NCBI GenBank assembly: GCA_963576735.1
Contig: OY755187.1
Coordinates: forward strand, 6,386,001 to 6,450,000
From: Bedellia somnulentella
Taxonomy: Eukaryota > Arthropoda > Insecta > Lepidoptera > Bedelliidae
Length of the DNA stretch: 64,000 bases
Direction of reading: 5' to 3'
Position 1 is the first letter of the stretch. The number at the start of each line of letters is the position of its first letter. Positions 1-9,108 of the stretch are shown piece by piece. Below the pieces are notes generated by a model. The model did not search any database, was not told the origin of the DNA, and saw only the letters and a list, made by a program, of their open reading frames with translations. Made by a program: the position numbers and the translations under genes.

Positions 1-1311
1 CCGGGTATTAAGTTGGTAGATAAAGCGACATTTACTTTGTTAGGAGCGCCAATTTTTGCGGAGGCCATCCCTGCTGCGATAAAACAAAAAAAGAAAAACC
101 TTTTGAAAGCGCGCATGACTTTAAAAAATCTCTCGGCGCACGTTGCGTTGTCCCTTATCCAAAGTTGCCTGGCCATTCCAAAGTCAGTTTATTTTTTAAG
201 GACTTCTCCGGTTTGGAGGTATGAGGCTGAGGTGGCTGAGTTTGATGCGGTGCTGAGAGAGATCTTAGAAGAAACCCTTAATGTATCACTGACGGGAGAT
301 CAGTGGATTCAGGCGGTGCTGCCGGTTCGTTATGGCGGTTTAGGCGTGCGTTGTATGCGGGACCTAGGTTTGCCTTCGTTTTTGTCTTCTGTGCATGGGG
401 TAGCGGGCTTAGTCACTAGCATTTTAGGTACTAATGGTGACAATTTCTGTTTGCCCTTTGCAGAGGAGGCTTTGGCGGAGTGGTTGGCTCGTAGCCCGTG
501 TACCGATAAGCCGGAGCACCCCGAGGTTCAGAGGTATTGGGATGACGAGTTGGCAAAGAGGATCTTGGACAGTTTGAAGCAGAATTGTGAGGGAGTAGAT
601 CTTGCAAGATTAAAAGCAGAGTCAAGACCAGAGTCCGGTGCGTGGCTTCATGCGCTGCCGTCACCGCAGCTGGGAACATTTTTGGACAACGATAGTCTTA
701 GGATAGCTGTAGCGCTCAGGCTTGGCTGTAAAGTGTGTGAGAGGCATCGTTGTTTTTGTGGCGCGGTGGTAGAGGTAAATGGCCATCATGGTTTGAACTG
801 TTTAAGGTGTGTTGGTCGCTTTCCGCGCCATCATGCCTTGAACGACATTATTCGGAGGGCGCTGGTATCTGCCAATATTCCGTGTGTGGTGGAGCCACCG
901 GGTTTGAGCCGGACGGATGGTAAGCGGCCGGATGGGCTCACTTTGGTCCCGTGGGAGAGAGGAAGGTGCTTAATCTGGGATGCAACGTGTGTCAGCACTT
1001 ATGCTCCATCCCATCTGCCCTCGACCATCAGACAAGCAGGTGCTGCTGCAGAGTCGGCTTCAAGGCTTAAACACGCGAAGTACGAGCCCCTTAAATCTAA
1101 TTACTTGTTCGTGCCAGTGGCGTTTGAGACATCTGGTGTGTGGGGTTCCGAGGCCATTACATTCATAAGGGACATTGGCAGGAGGCTCCGCGAAAATGGC
1201 CATGATGCTCGTGCTGGTGCTTTCCTGAGTCAAAGACTCTCGGTGGCAATCCAGCGGGGCAATGCGGCGGGCATCATGGGTGCTTTTGCGCATGAGTCTG
1301 TTAGTAGATAA
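1..1311 (+). CDS. Non-LTR retrotransposon polyprotein, C-terminal part (partial)
   Basis: An open frame runs in from the left edge and stops at 1309-1311, so the N-terminus and the polymerase core lie outside the window. The visible 430 or so residues have no internal stop. A cysteine-rich knuckle (C-x2-C-x5-C-x-C, around residue 239) is followed by a histidine/cysteine cluster, then by RPDG near residue 305 and WDATC near residue 323. That order (zinc knuckle, then RPD, about 15 residues, D) resembles the restriction-like nuclease end of some non-LTR elements, where it would nick target DNA. The family assignment is from memory of similar animal repeat proteins; clade not assigned. Higher GC than its surroundings and an undamaged frame suggest a fairly young copy. 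A host gene is unlikely. Confidence 0.7.
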   Translation, partial: PGIKLVDKATFTLLGAPIFAEAIPAAIKQKKKNLLKARMTLKNLSAHVALSLIQSCLAIPKSVYFLRTSPVWRYEAEVAEFDAVLREILEETLNVSLTGDQWIQAVLPVRYGGLGVRCMRDLGLPSFLSSVHGVAGLVTSILGTNGDNFCLPFAEEALAEWLARSPCTDKPEHPEVQRYWDDELAKRILDSLKQNCEGVDLARLKAESRPESGAWLHALPSPQLGTFLDNDSLRIAVALRLGCKVCERHRCFCGAVVEVNGHHGLNCLRCVGRFPRHHALNDIIRRALVSANIPCVVEPPGLSRTDGKRPDGLTLVPWERGRCLIWDATCVSTYAPSHLPSTIRQAGAAAESASRLKHAKYEPLKSNYLFVPVAFETSGVWGSEAITFIRDIGRRLRENGHDARAGAFLSQRLSVAIQRGNAAGIMGAFAHESVSR

Positions 1312-1690
1312 CTTATTTATTAAAGTTTATTGTTTTAGATATTTAGTTACCATTTAACGGTTAATAGTAGTTAGTTATTTTTAAATATAATAATGTTTTT
1401 TTTTTATTATTATGTGAATGTTATTTTTTTATAAGTTTCCGTTATTATTATTTATACTGTGATAAGTTAGAAATAATGCTAGTATGTTTATTAAGGTGTT
1501 AATATAAAATAATTTACTTTTTAATTAGATAATAAAACTTGTATTTATGTTGTATTTTAATTATTGATGGATTAGTATCCCATAATACAAGTCTTACTTA
1601 GTTTGGGGCTAACTTGATCTGTGTATATTATGTCCCTATATTTTTATATGATGATTACAGATCCAAGTAGACATAGATACTAACATACAT
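1312..1690 (+). other. AT-rich 3-prime flank with a LINE 3-prime-end motif
   Basis: AT-rich sequence follows the stop codon. Near 1570-1650 lies a motif with a core like GGGGCTAACTTGATCTGTGT, which recurs in reverse at 7127-7200 and 32327-32375. It may be the untranslated tail of the upstream element or the end of another LINE. No poly-A tract marks a clean end. Confidence 0.4.
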
Positions 1691-1699
1691 TTTACCATG

Positions 1700-1815
1700 G
1701 TTATTAATACTCTCGAAAGTCCTCAGCTACTTTTAGCGGTTGAAAAGGGTAAAAATTGTATTATGAAGAGGGGGTCTGGGTGGTGCATGGGTCTCCAACC
1801 ACATCACCCACTATT
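1700..1815 (-). repeat. SINE-A remnant
   Basis: Decayed reverse copy of the middle of SINE-A: the block CCTCAGCCACTTTTGGAAG and the block GGGTCTCCAACCACATC are recognisable with substitutions. Both ends are lost. Confidence 0.55.
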
Positions 1816-2123
1816 CACTTAACAAGTCACAAAATTCAATTGTTCTTTAACAGGGTTTCATTAACGCATAGGGTTGCACAATTAGAGATAAACCCAGATG
1901 TTCTAAGGTCTTGCGTTCCTACTGGTGATCAGGTCTTTAATCAAAAGCAAGAGTTTTTAAAGGTATTTTATTAAGATTATTCTTTGAAATGGAATAGCCA
2001 CTTTTTGAAGTTTAGAGAGTCATAATCATAACATAATATTAAAATAATTTATTCTACAATAAAATTACCTATATCTTTCTTTGTCATTATTGTAGTGTTT
2101 TTTTTGTGTAGAATAAATTATAT

Positions 2124-2365
2124 CAGTGTCGGCTTAGAATAACACTACACCATTTCTACCCGTGGGTGATCGTAAGAGGCGACTAAGGGTATTGGGGCGT
2201 TTTAAGTGATCGTGGGCGATGTGGTCGGAGACAAATCATCGAAAACGTTTATTATTATCATCTTTTCCCCCATCAACTTCCAAAAGTGGCTGAGTAATTC
2301 AATATTCCAAAGATCTGGCTACTCCGTTAAGAGTTATAGCCGTGAATGTATGTATATGTAACCAC
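2124..2365 (+). repeat. SINE-A, nearly full length
   Basis: Starts at the GTGTCGGCTTAGAATA head, keeps TCGTAAGAGGCGACTAAGGG, the CTTCCAAAAGTGGCTGAG block and the end TAGCCGTGAATGTATGTAT. The substitution level points to an old copy. No clear TSD. Confidence 0.8.
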
Positions 2366-2489
2366 AAAAAACAAGTTACTGGCAATAATATTTACTAGTT
2401 AGTTTTAATTTGCAAACATGATTTCTCAGTGGAAGAACCACCGCTTTTCTTGCTCGAAGCGTGAGCAAACATTCCCCAATGTGTCCCAA

Positions 2490-2752
2490 TAGTCATATGT
2501 CTGCTTAATATATAAAGGAGCTAACAGTGAAAACATTACTAGGCAACTTACATGGCTGAGTTGCACATTCCTTTGACAATGTATGAGTACACAAAGGTTG
2601 GTCCCCATACATTATTACTTTCCTATCCACCTATTTGTTATCACTTTGCAAGCAAAACGTTGGTGTTCTAGACACCATAATATGACGAGATGTTCAGAAG
2701 TATTTGTACTCCTGCCACTAATCCGGGTATTTATGGTGCGATCATTGAGTTT
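2490..2752 (+). repeat. SINE-B, old copy without head
   Basis: Body blocks of SINE-B are present in order (ACATGGCTGAGTTG, GCAAAACGT, GATGTTCAGAAGTATT, CTCTGCCA-like end) but with many changes. The tRNA-like head is missing. Confidence 0.65.
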
Positions 2753-4011
2753 AAGAAGTTACTACAAATTTTTGAACTTATTTTTTGTTGTAATGACAAA
2801 AGTTAAGAAATCTTTAACAAGCATATTTTGTTTGTAGGCCTTATGATAAAATTAGGTAAGGTTATTTTATTTATTTGAAATTTTAATGCTTCTTTTAAAA
2901 AAAATTAAAATTGTATGCCTATTTGGTTGAGAATAAAAACAACAAACCTAGTATTTTTTTTTGGTAAATTAAATAATTACTCTGAAAGAGAGCCGTGAGA
3001 CATTGGAGGTTTTTAAAAGATCGTTATGTGATGTGCCTACTCATCTTCCAAAAGTGGTTGAAAATTTTCTAACGCTGATGTTCCTTGGTTCTATGAATTA
3101 GTATTTGTAAGCATTTATCCACAAAAAGGTTCTAAGCTACATGTTCTACAATCGATTGATAGAAACGTAATATTAATTTTAAAACATAATATATTGTAAC
3201 AAATTCAACCTCAACACTTCACTTGTCAAAATACCTATCATTATTGTTTGCTTTAACTTTTCTAACAAATAAACCTATAGTTTTTTTCATTGAACAAATC
3301 TGAAACTTCTGAATACAATGCTATTATACCATGCATAAAATATTAACACAAACCTGAAGTCACTCGTACCATGCAAAAACAATCTCCAAATTTGAACAAA
3401 CAGGGTTATTTCACAAAAAACTTTTCAACAGCACTGCCTTAGAATGACGCTGCAAAAGTCATTCACAATGGCTAAGAGCCATTGAAAATTTCACAGTCAC
3501 GTGCAAATAAACTTCAACTTTATGTATCACAATTTAAAGTTCATAATAGATACAAAAGCAAGACTAATTATCACTGCCACTAGGAAGGCGAGAAGCCAGT
3601 GAAATCATGTGAGACGATATCCTATACTTATAAGACGGTAGCGATTAGCGCTTGGCTTCTTGTAGTGATGTCTGTGTTCTAATTAGACAATGAAAAAATA
3701 TATCGAAGATATAACAATGTTTTAGTTTAAACAAATTTTATTTTTATAAATTACAGACCAACCTAAGGTTGATTGTTAGTAGGGATTTTACCTTAGTCCA
3801 CTTCACTGGCTTAGTACATCCCTATAATTTTAGAGTTGAAATATGCTGGGTCTGGCACAGGGCATGTAAGATTGACACAAACAGGCACTTAGGTGATATA
3901 AAGAGTAAACTGGTATGGCTATGGTAATCGAATATTTAGTCTAAAGCTTTTTGCGATCTTTATCAAGTAATCTTTGCAATATTTAAATATTAACTAGGCT
4001 TTCAAAAATAG
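2753..4011. other. AT-rich stretch, no gene seen
   Basis: Frames are short and chance-like. A weak trace of SINE-A (CATCTTCCAAAAGTGG) sits near 3045-3085. Nothing else resembles a known family. Confidence 0.5.
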
Positions 4012-4248
4012 AAGTGGTAATCCCTCAGAGGAGCAACATTAAAAAGTTTAAATTAGCATTTACGATATAATAATTCATCGATCCTGGCGGGTACAATACA
4101 GCATGCAAAACAAGTCTATATAACTATCACAAATAACGTTTTAAGTGGCGCGCTCTGACAGAGGCGCCCGGGCGCCTCTCAGTCTTTGACGGAATTTCAT
4201 GATTATAAGCAGACGCGCCCGGGCGCCTCTCAACCGCTGAAGGGTTAA
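4012..4248 (+). repeat. Dispersed repeat with GC-rich palindromes, copy 1
   Basis: Homologous, in opposite orientation, to 26918-27161. Holds a perfect 20-bp palindrome at 4160-4179 (AGAGGCGCCCGGGCGCCTCT) and a one-mismatch version at 4211-4230. The right end reads AGGG next to TTAA at 4245-4248, i.e. TTAA-CCCTTCAGCGG on the other strand, which resembles a piggyBac-type terminus. No partner terminus was found, so it may be one end of a non-autonomous element. Confidence 0.6.
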
Positions 4249-4619
4249 TAAAAAAAAATAGGCCACACGCTCATTACCCAATGAAATAAAATCTAGTAAA
4301 TAATATGATAAAATCTAATAAATGAATAAAAATCAAAGAACGCGGCAATTAAACATCGCCACTTAAAGGTATTATGTCTGTGAAATCGATCTATGCCCAA
4401 TTTATTTAAATTATTAAACTAATTCGAACTTTGATACCCTAAAACTTCTTATTATTAAAACAACGTCTATATGAAAATTATAACAGACTTAAATTATTAC
4501 TTACGAAAACTTTTATTTGCTAAATTTCTTAATTTTCTCTTTTCAAACAGTAATAATTATTAACCTTTTTTTAATTACCTTTATTGATATAGTAGTTTGT
4601 AGTGGCTGCGGAATAGTGG

Positions 4620-4872
4620 TTTTCCGTGTAGTAGTCTTTGAATAGCACTACCCCATTTATTCCCATGAGTGATCGTAAGAGGCGACCCAGGGTATCGGGG
4701 CTTTTCAAGTGATATTTGGGCGATTTGGTTGGAGGCCCATCACCGAAGACATTATTTTATTATCTTTTCCCAACTTGACTCGAAAAAGTGGCTGAAGAAT
4801 TTTCTTATTCTGAAGCTCTGGCTACCCCTTTTAGGGATTTATAGCCGTAAGTATATGTTTGTATGTAATCAA
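4620..4872 (+). repeat. SINE-A, nearly full length
   Basis: Head (CCGTGTAGTAG, then AATAGCACTACCCCATTTAT), middle (TCGTAAGAGGCGAC, GGTTGGAGGCCCATCACC) and tail (GGGATTTATAGCCGTAAGTA) are all present. Diverged; TSD not resolved. Confidence 0.8.
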
Positions 4873-5013
4873 TTTAATAATTTCTTTCTGAGTTTAAAAC
4901 GGATTAGTGGCTGGAATAGTGTTGATTCCAAAAGTTAGGTCTCAATTGGAAGGATTTATAAGCGGAGATAGTGATATAAAATTTAAAAAATCTTATATAT
5001 CCAGTTTGTATTG

Positions 5014-5118
5014 ACATACTTACTTATACTCACGCCCATTATTCACATCAGGGTAGGCAGGCACTATTTATTTCCACTTTGTACGATCCTGACAAATCTC
5101 TTTTTCCTTCCATGAAGG
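5014..5118 (-). repeat. pLINE 3-prime end fragment
   Basis: Reverse copy of the pLINE end: TACTCACGCCCATTATTC, then GTACGATCCTGACAAATCTC, the complement of the last coding residues (…DRTKW…). Cut off after about 100 bp. Confidence 0.65.
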
Positions 5119-5241
5119 GTTTATAAGCAAAGATAGTGTAGCAAAATAACAACATTATTTTAGGTCTAGTTAGTGGTAATATAAATCGCCGCTCGACTAG
5201 TTCCAAAAGAGCTCAATTTTGTTCAAAAAGCGCAGCCATAG

Positions 5242-5912
5242 CATGTCGCTGAAGACATAGTTTCCCGAGCTTCTACGGATCCGACCTTTATGAGACGTAT
5301 AATAACTCGCGACGAAACATATGTTTATGAGTACGACATGCAAACAAGCCAACAGTCTTCAGAATGGCGTCTCGAAAACGAGTCGAAACCCAAAAAACCG
5401 CGGCAAAGTCGCTCCAAAATCATGGTGATGCTGACAGTTTTTTTTACTACCGTGGTGTGGTTCACTCCGAATTCCTTCCAGAGGGAGAAACAGTGAATAA
5501 AGAATATTATTCAGGCGTCATGAAGCGTTTGCGTGAGAGTATCCGCCGAAAACGTCCAGATTTGTGGCAACACAACTCATGGATGCTGCGCCATGATAAT
5601 GCACCATCACACACAGCCATTATAGTGAAAGAGTTTTTAGCGAAAAATTCAACAAAAGTTCTCGACCAAGCACCGTATTCACCTGATATGGCTCCGTCTG
5701 ACTTTTTTTTATTTCCCAAGTTAAAATTACCACTTCGAGGAAAACGTTTTGAGTCGATAGAAGCCATAAAAGAAAATTCGCTGAATGAGCTAAAGGCCAT
5801 AACGCAAATAGCCTATGAAAAATGTATGGAAGACTGGGTGAAGCGGTGGAGATGTTGTATTGCAAGCGATGGGGCCTACTTTGAAGGCGATAAAATAAAT
5901 TTAGATGATTAA
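5242..5912 (+). pseudogene. mariner transposase, 5-prime truncated and frameshifted
   Basis: Would encode the catalytic half of a DD34D mariner transposase, the DDE enzyme that cuts and pastes the element at TA. The first frame runs HVAEDIVSRAS…ITRDETYVYEYD, supplying the first aspartate. A slip in the T-run near 5440-5447 moves the rest into another frame: RHDNAPSHTA (second aspartate), then YSPDMAPSDFFLFPKLK with the third aspartate 34 residues later, ending …YFEGDKINLDD. An in-frame stop at 5239-5241 and loss of the N-terminal helix-turn-helix half show that it is dead. The length is about 220 codons against about 345 for the family. Terminal inverted repeats were not found. SINE-B begins directly after the stop. 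Confidence 0.88.
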
Positions 5913-6506
5913 CATAATATACATAACATAAACGTTCACGCCGAATATAACCGAAGGGGTTGGCAGAGGTACTAATACTTTTGAACATCACGTGACTTTG
6001 TCACCTGGTGTTCAGAGTACCCACGTTTTGCATTTATGGACAGTGTACTCACGTGATAGGGGCAGGCCTATAGCCGTTTTGTACGAATACACGGTCACAT
6101 GACTAAGTACAACTCAGCCATGTGGGTTTCCTCACGATGTTTTCCCTCACCGTTAACAACCATGATAAATTAACCACACATATGTCTTTAGAAAAGACAA
6201 ATTGGTGTAGGTAAATAAAAGATGTTATTAAAGGAAAGAAAAATTTCGACACTGACAAAAAAAAATTTCTTTCCTTTAATAACATCTTTTATTTATGAGT
6301 AATAATCCCCACATGTGGAATTCATGTCAAAAAACATTAAATTGGTGCAGGCCCGACCCAGGATATGAACACTAGTCGTTTGCACGATAACCGAGTGTTC
6401 TACCCACTGGGCTTTAGAAAAGACTAATTGGTGTAGGCCCGACCCAGGATATGAACACTAGTCGTTTGCACGATAACCGAGTGTTCTACCCACTGGGCTA
6501 TCACGG
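5913..6506 (-). repeat. SINE-B with duplicated head, split by a SINE-T insertion
   Basis: Read on the minus strand, a tRNA-like head (GTGATAGCCCAGTGGGTAGA, then TTCATATCCTGGG) occupies 6506-6412, a second partial copy of the head lies at 6411-6337, a SINE-T hairpin lies at 6336-6210, and the body then resumes to the tail ATAACATAAACG at 5913. The tandem head repeat is unusual. The body is close to the youngest copies in the window. Confidence 0.85.
6210..6336. repeat. SINE-T pieces head to head, forming a hairpin
   Basis: About 27 bp (ATAAAAGATGTTATTAAAGG…) reads out and back around a short spacer at 6217-6294. It is followed by the SINE-T end (AGTAATAATCCCCACATG). Inserted in SINE-B. Confidence 0.6.
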
Positions 6507-6914
6507 TTGCTATAAATTTAGATAAATAATTTGTATTTTTTGTTTTATTGACAAATTGCCGATACTTAGTACACAGAATGTATTATAATAAAAATAGTAT
6601 ATTTTTTTATTAGCATACAACAAAAAAACCATCGAATGTCAATACATCTAAAATAATGAATTCCCATCACTAAACTTCAACGGTGCTGTAAAGAGGTACT
6701 CATTCAAGTTTTATTCAACGTCACGAAAATGAAGAGGAACTATTGAACACTGCATTTACCTTTTTTTATTGATTTTAAAAATAGTTATGCTTCTGTATGA
6801 ACTTTAAGGTTGAACAGATAAGGTTTTAAAATGCATCTGTTTTAAATTTGTATCTTTAAAAAAAATGTGAAAAAACTACGTATATAAAATAAAACAGGAC
6901 ATATTACAAAGATA

Positions 6915-7642
6915 TGTAGGGAAATGTAGATATGTAGGGCTGTTATATACAGATCTTTCTTATAAACTCCTTTTACTGTTGGAGACCCATCACCAACAAC
7001 CTTTATTTTACCATCTTTTCCCCACTCAGCTTTCCAAAATTGGCCGAGGAATTTTGAATTCCCTAGCTCTGGCTACCCCTTATAGGGATTTATATTCGTG
7101 AGTATATGTATGTAAGTATGTATTACACAGATCAAGGTAGCCGTAGTCAGTACAACTTAGTGACTTGTGGTATGCGATACTAATTCAACGATAACTTTAA
7201 TGTTATTTTATAAACTTATATAATGTAAGTTATATTAATAATAGGTCAACCCTCGCTTAGTGGTTCAGTTCATGGCCAAATCTCTCGTTTTTTAGCAGCG
7301 ATGGTTCTGCGCGTAAAATGCGGTCCCCATTATAGCGGTTGTGTTTTTTATCCCGACTCGACACACTCAATTATGTAGAGATATTCCTATATACATTGAA
7401 AAGTAACATGCGTTGGCTCTCTATTGCTCATTATACTGCAACCCACATTGTTCAAAAACCCTTGTCTTTGAATTGGCGAATATTGGACAAAAATATACCG
7501 GCAGCTCTCAAACGATATCTACTTCTTTCCTTTTAATGTTATTTTATGAATTACTTGACTTGCTCATATTTTATATTTTTTTAAAAGGATTTTATAAGGA
7601 AGAACTGTATATAACAGCTCGAAATATCTACATTTCCCTACA
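6915..7642. mobile_element. DNA element with about 62-bp inverted ends
   Basis: The left end TGTAGGGAAATGTAGATAT…CTGTTATATACAG…CTTATAAA…CCTTTTA (6915-6977) is answered in reverse at 7579-7642 with a few differences. The interior has no convincing transposase and carries a truncated SINE-A and a LINE-tail motif (7127-7200). Probably a non-autonomous DNA transposon; superfamily unknown and no clear TSD. Confidence 0.55.
6978..7120 (+). repeat. SINE-A, 5-prime truncated
   Basis: Starts at GTTGGAGACCCATCACCAAC and runs to GAGTATATGTATGTAAGTATGTA. It lies just inside the left arm of the inverted-end element. Confidence 0.85.
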
Positions 7643-8089
7643 GTGAGAGTATGAATTACATCTTAGTTCGTATTTTGCGGAGGGCTCATTAAGCCTTTAG
7701 TCATTAAGCCACGTTAGAGGCTTTTAAAACGGCTAAAAGCTGAAAAACCGTGCGAATATACAACTCAGTTTAGAGCCCTCGAAATTCGAGAGGATTTTCA
7801 CACCCCACAATGATGCATAAAAAAGGGCTTACTGGGATATGGTGCAATTAAAGAAAATCGTTGCTATAATGAAAATGAATGCTTGTTACGTTTTCACGTA
7901 TTTTTTTATACACTGACTATTTTAACTAATAGGCATTATAAATTTGATTGCAAAAATTTCAACATCAAATTCAAAGCGTCGTGAAAATTCAGAGGCAGGA
8001 AGATTCTGAATCAAAGGATAATCGGGGATGGGATTCCAGCTTTTACTCTAAAGAATAAATTTAATGCTATTTTAATAGTAAAATTATAT

Positions 8090-8275
8090 ACATACATAAG
8101 ATAACGCCATTAGTTCCCATTGGGGTGGGTAGAGACCATCGATCGCCACTTTGTAAGATCCTGACAAACCTCTCTGGCTTTATTTACATCTATCAATCTG
8201 CTCATGCATGCTCTTTTAATTTTCATACTTTGGAAGCCTACCTTTTTTAACACACTCGCTATTCAAACTTATTTA
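8090..8275 (-). repeat. pLINE 3-prime end fragment
   Basis: Reverse copy: ATTAGTTCCCATTGGGGTGG, GACCATCGATCGCCACTTTG, GATCCTGACAAACCTCTCTG, ATCAATCTGCTCATGCATGC. These are the complement of the element's C-terminal coding end (…CMKRL…DRTKW…) and its tail. Confidence 0.75.
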
Positions 8276-8328
8276 CTACAATCGTACTTAGGGTATAAAA
8301 CATATTGGGTTTCAAAATGAAGGCAACA

Positions 8329-8383
8329 TTATAGAGAACATCGTCCCGTCTCCGTATTTGCTGAAAAGTTTTAAGCTTCTACG
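8329..8383 (-). repeat. 55-bp segment repeated inverted at 12164-12218
   Basis: Identical by eye to the complement of 12164-12218 (core CGTAGAAGCTTAAAACTTTT). It marks a local inverted duplication tied to the rearranged block at 11.3-12.3 kb. Confidence 0.8.
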
Positions 8384-8499
8384 AACTAATATAATTTACT
8401 GGAAGTGCACTTACGACCGAATGTTTGCTCTTGATTTTATTTGTCAAAAATCTTAGCCATTTTAATTGATTAAATGATTGAGTGAAAAAAATATATCAA

Positions 8500-8657
8500 T
8501 AGCTGTGTAATGTCGGCTTAGAATAACCCCATTTCATCCGGTGGGTGTACGCGAGAGACGACTAACGGTACGCAATTTTCATAAGTGTCTTGTGTTTTTG
8601 ACTACCCCTTCTAGGTATTTATAGCCATGAGTTTATGTACGTATGTATGTATTCCGA
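8500..8657 (+). repeat. SINE-A with internal deletion
   Basis: Head GCTGTGTAATGTCGGCTTAG and tail TACCCCTTCTAGGTATTTAT…GTATGTATGTA flank a loss of about 90 bp of the middle. Confidence 0.8.
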
Positions 8658-8813
8658 TCAAATTGCCTGAAGTCGGATGAAAAAAAGGCGAACCAGATTA
8701 TCTTTTCTGAGGCTGCTACGCCGTTTAACTCCCAAGGGATGGTTGAGGTAAACATAATTCTGAATACCACGTGCCAATTTTGTTACCTGTTATTCAGAGT
8801 AGTGTCGTCATTT

Positions 8814-9065
8814 GCTGTGTAGTGTCGGCTTAGAAAAGCACTACCCCATTTCTGCCGGTGGGTGTACGTAAGAGGCGATTAACGGTATTGGGGGCTTTTA
8901 AGGGATTTTTGGGCGATGCGGTTGGAGACCCATCACCAACAACCTTTATTTTACCATCTTTACCCCACTCAACTTTCCAAAAGTGGCTGAGGAGTTTCTT
9001 ATTCCTTAGCTCTGGTTATCCCTTTTAAGGATTTACAGCCTTGAGTATATGTATGTATGTATGTA
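8814..9065 (+). repeat. SINE-A, full length, inserted in SINE-B
   Basis: GCTGTGTAGTGTCGGCTTAG to (ATGT)n, little decayed. The 14-bp TSD TGTTATTCAGAGTA is exact on both sides, with 12 extra bases between the upstream TSD and the usual SINE start. Confidence 0.93.
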
Positions 9066-9108
9066 TGTTATTCAGAGTAACCACTTTTTCACTTAGACAA
9101 TGTGCATG

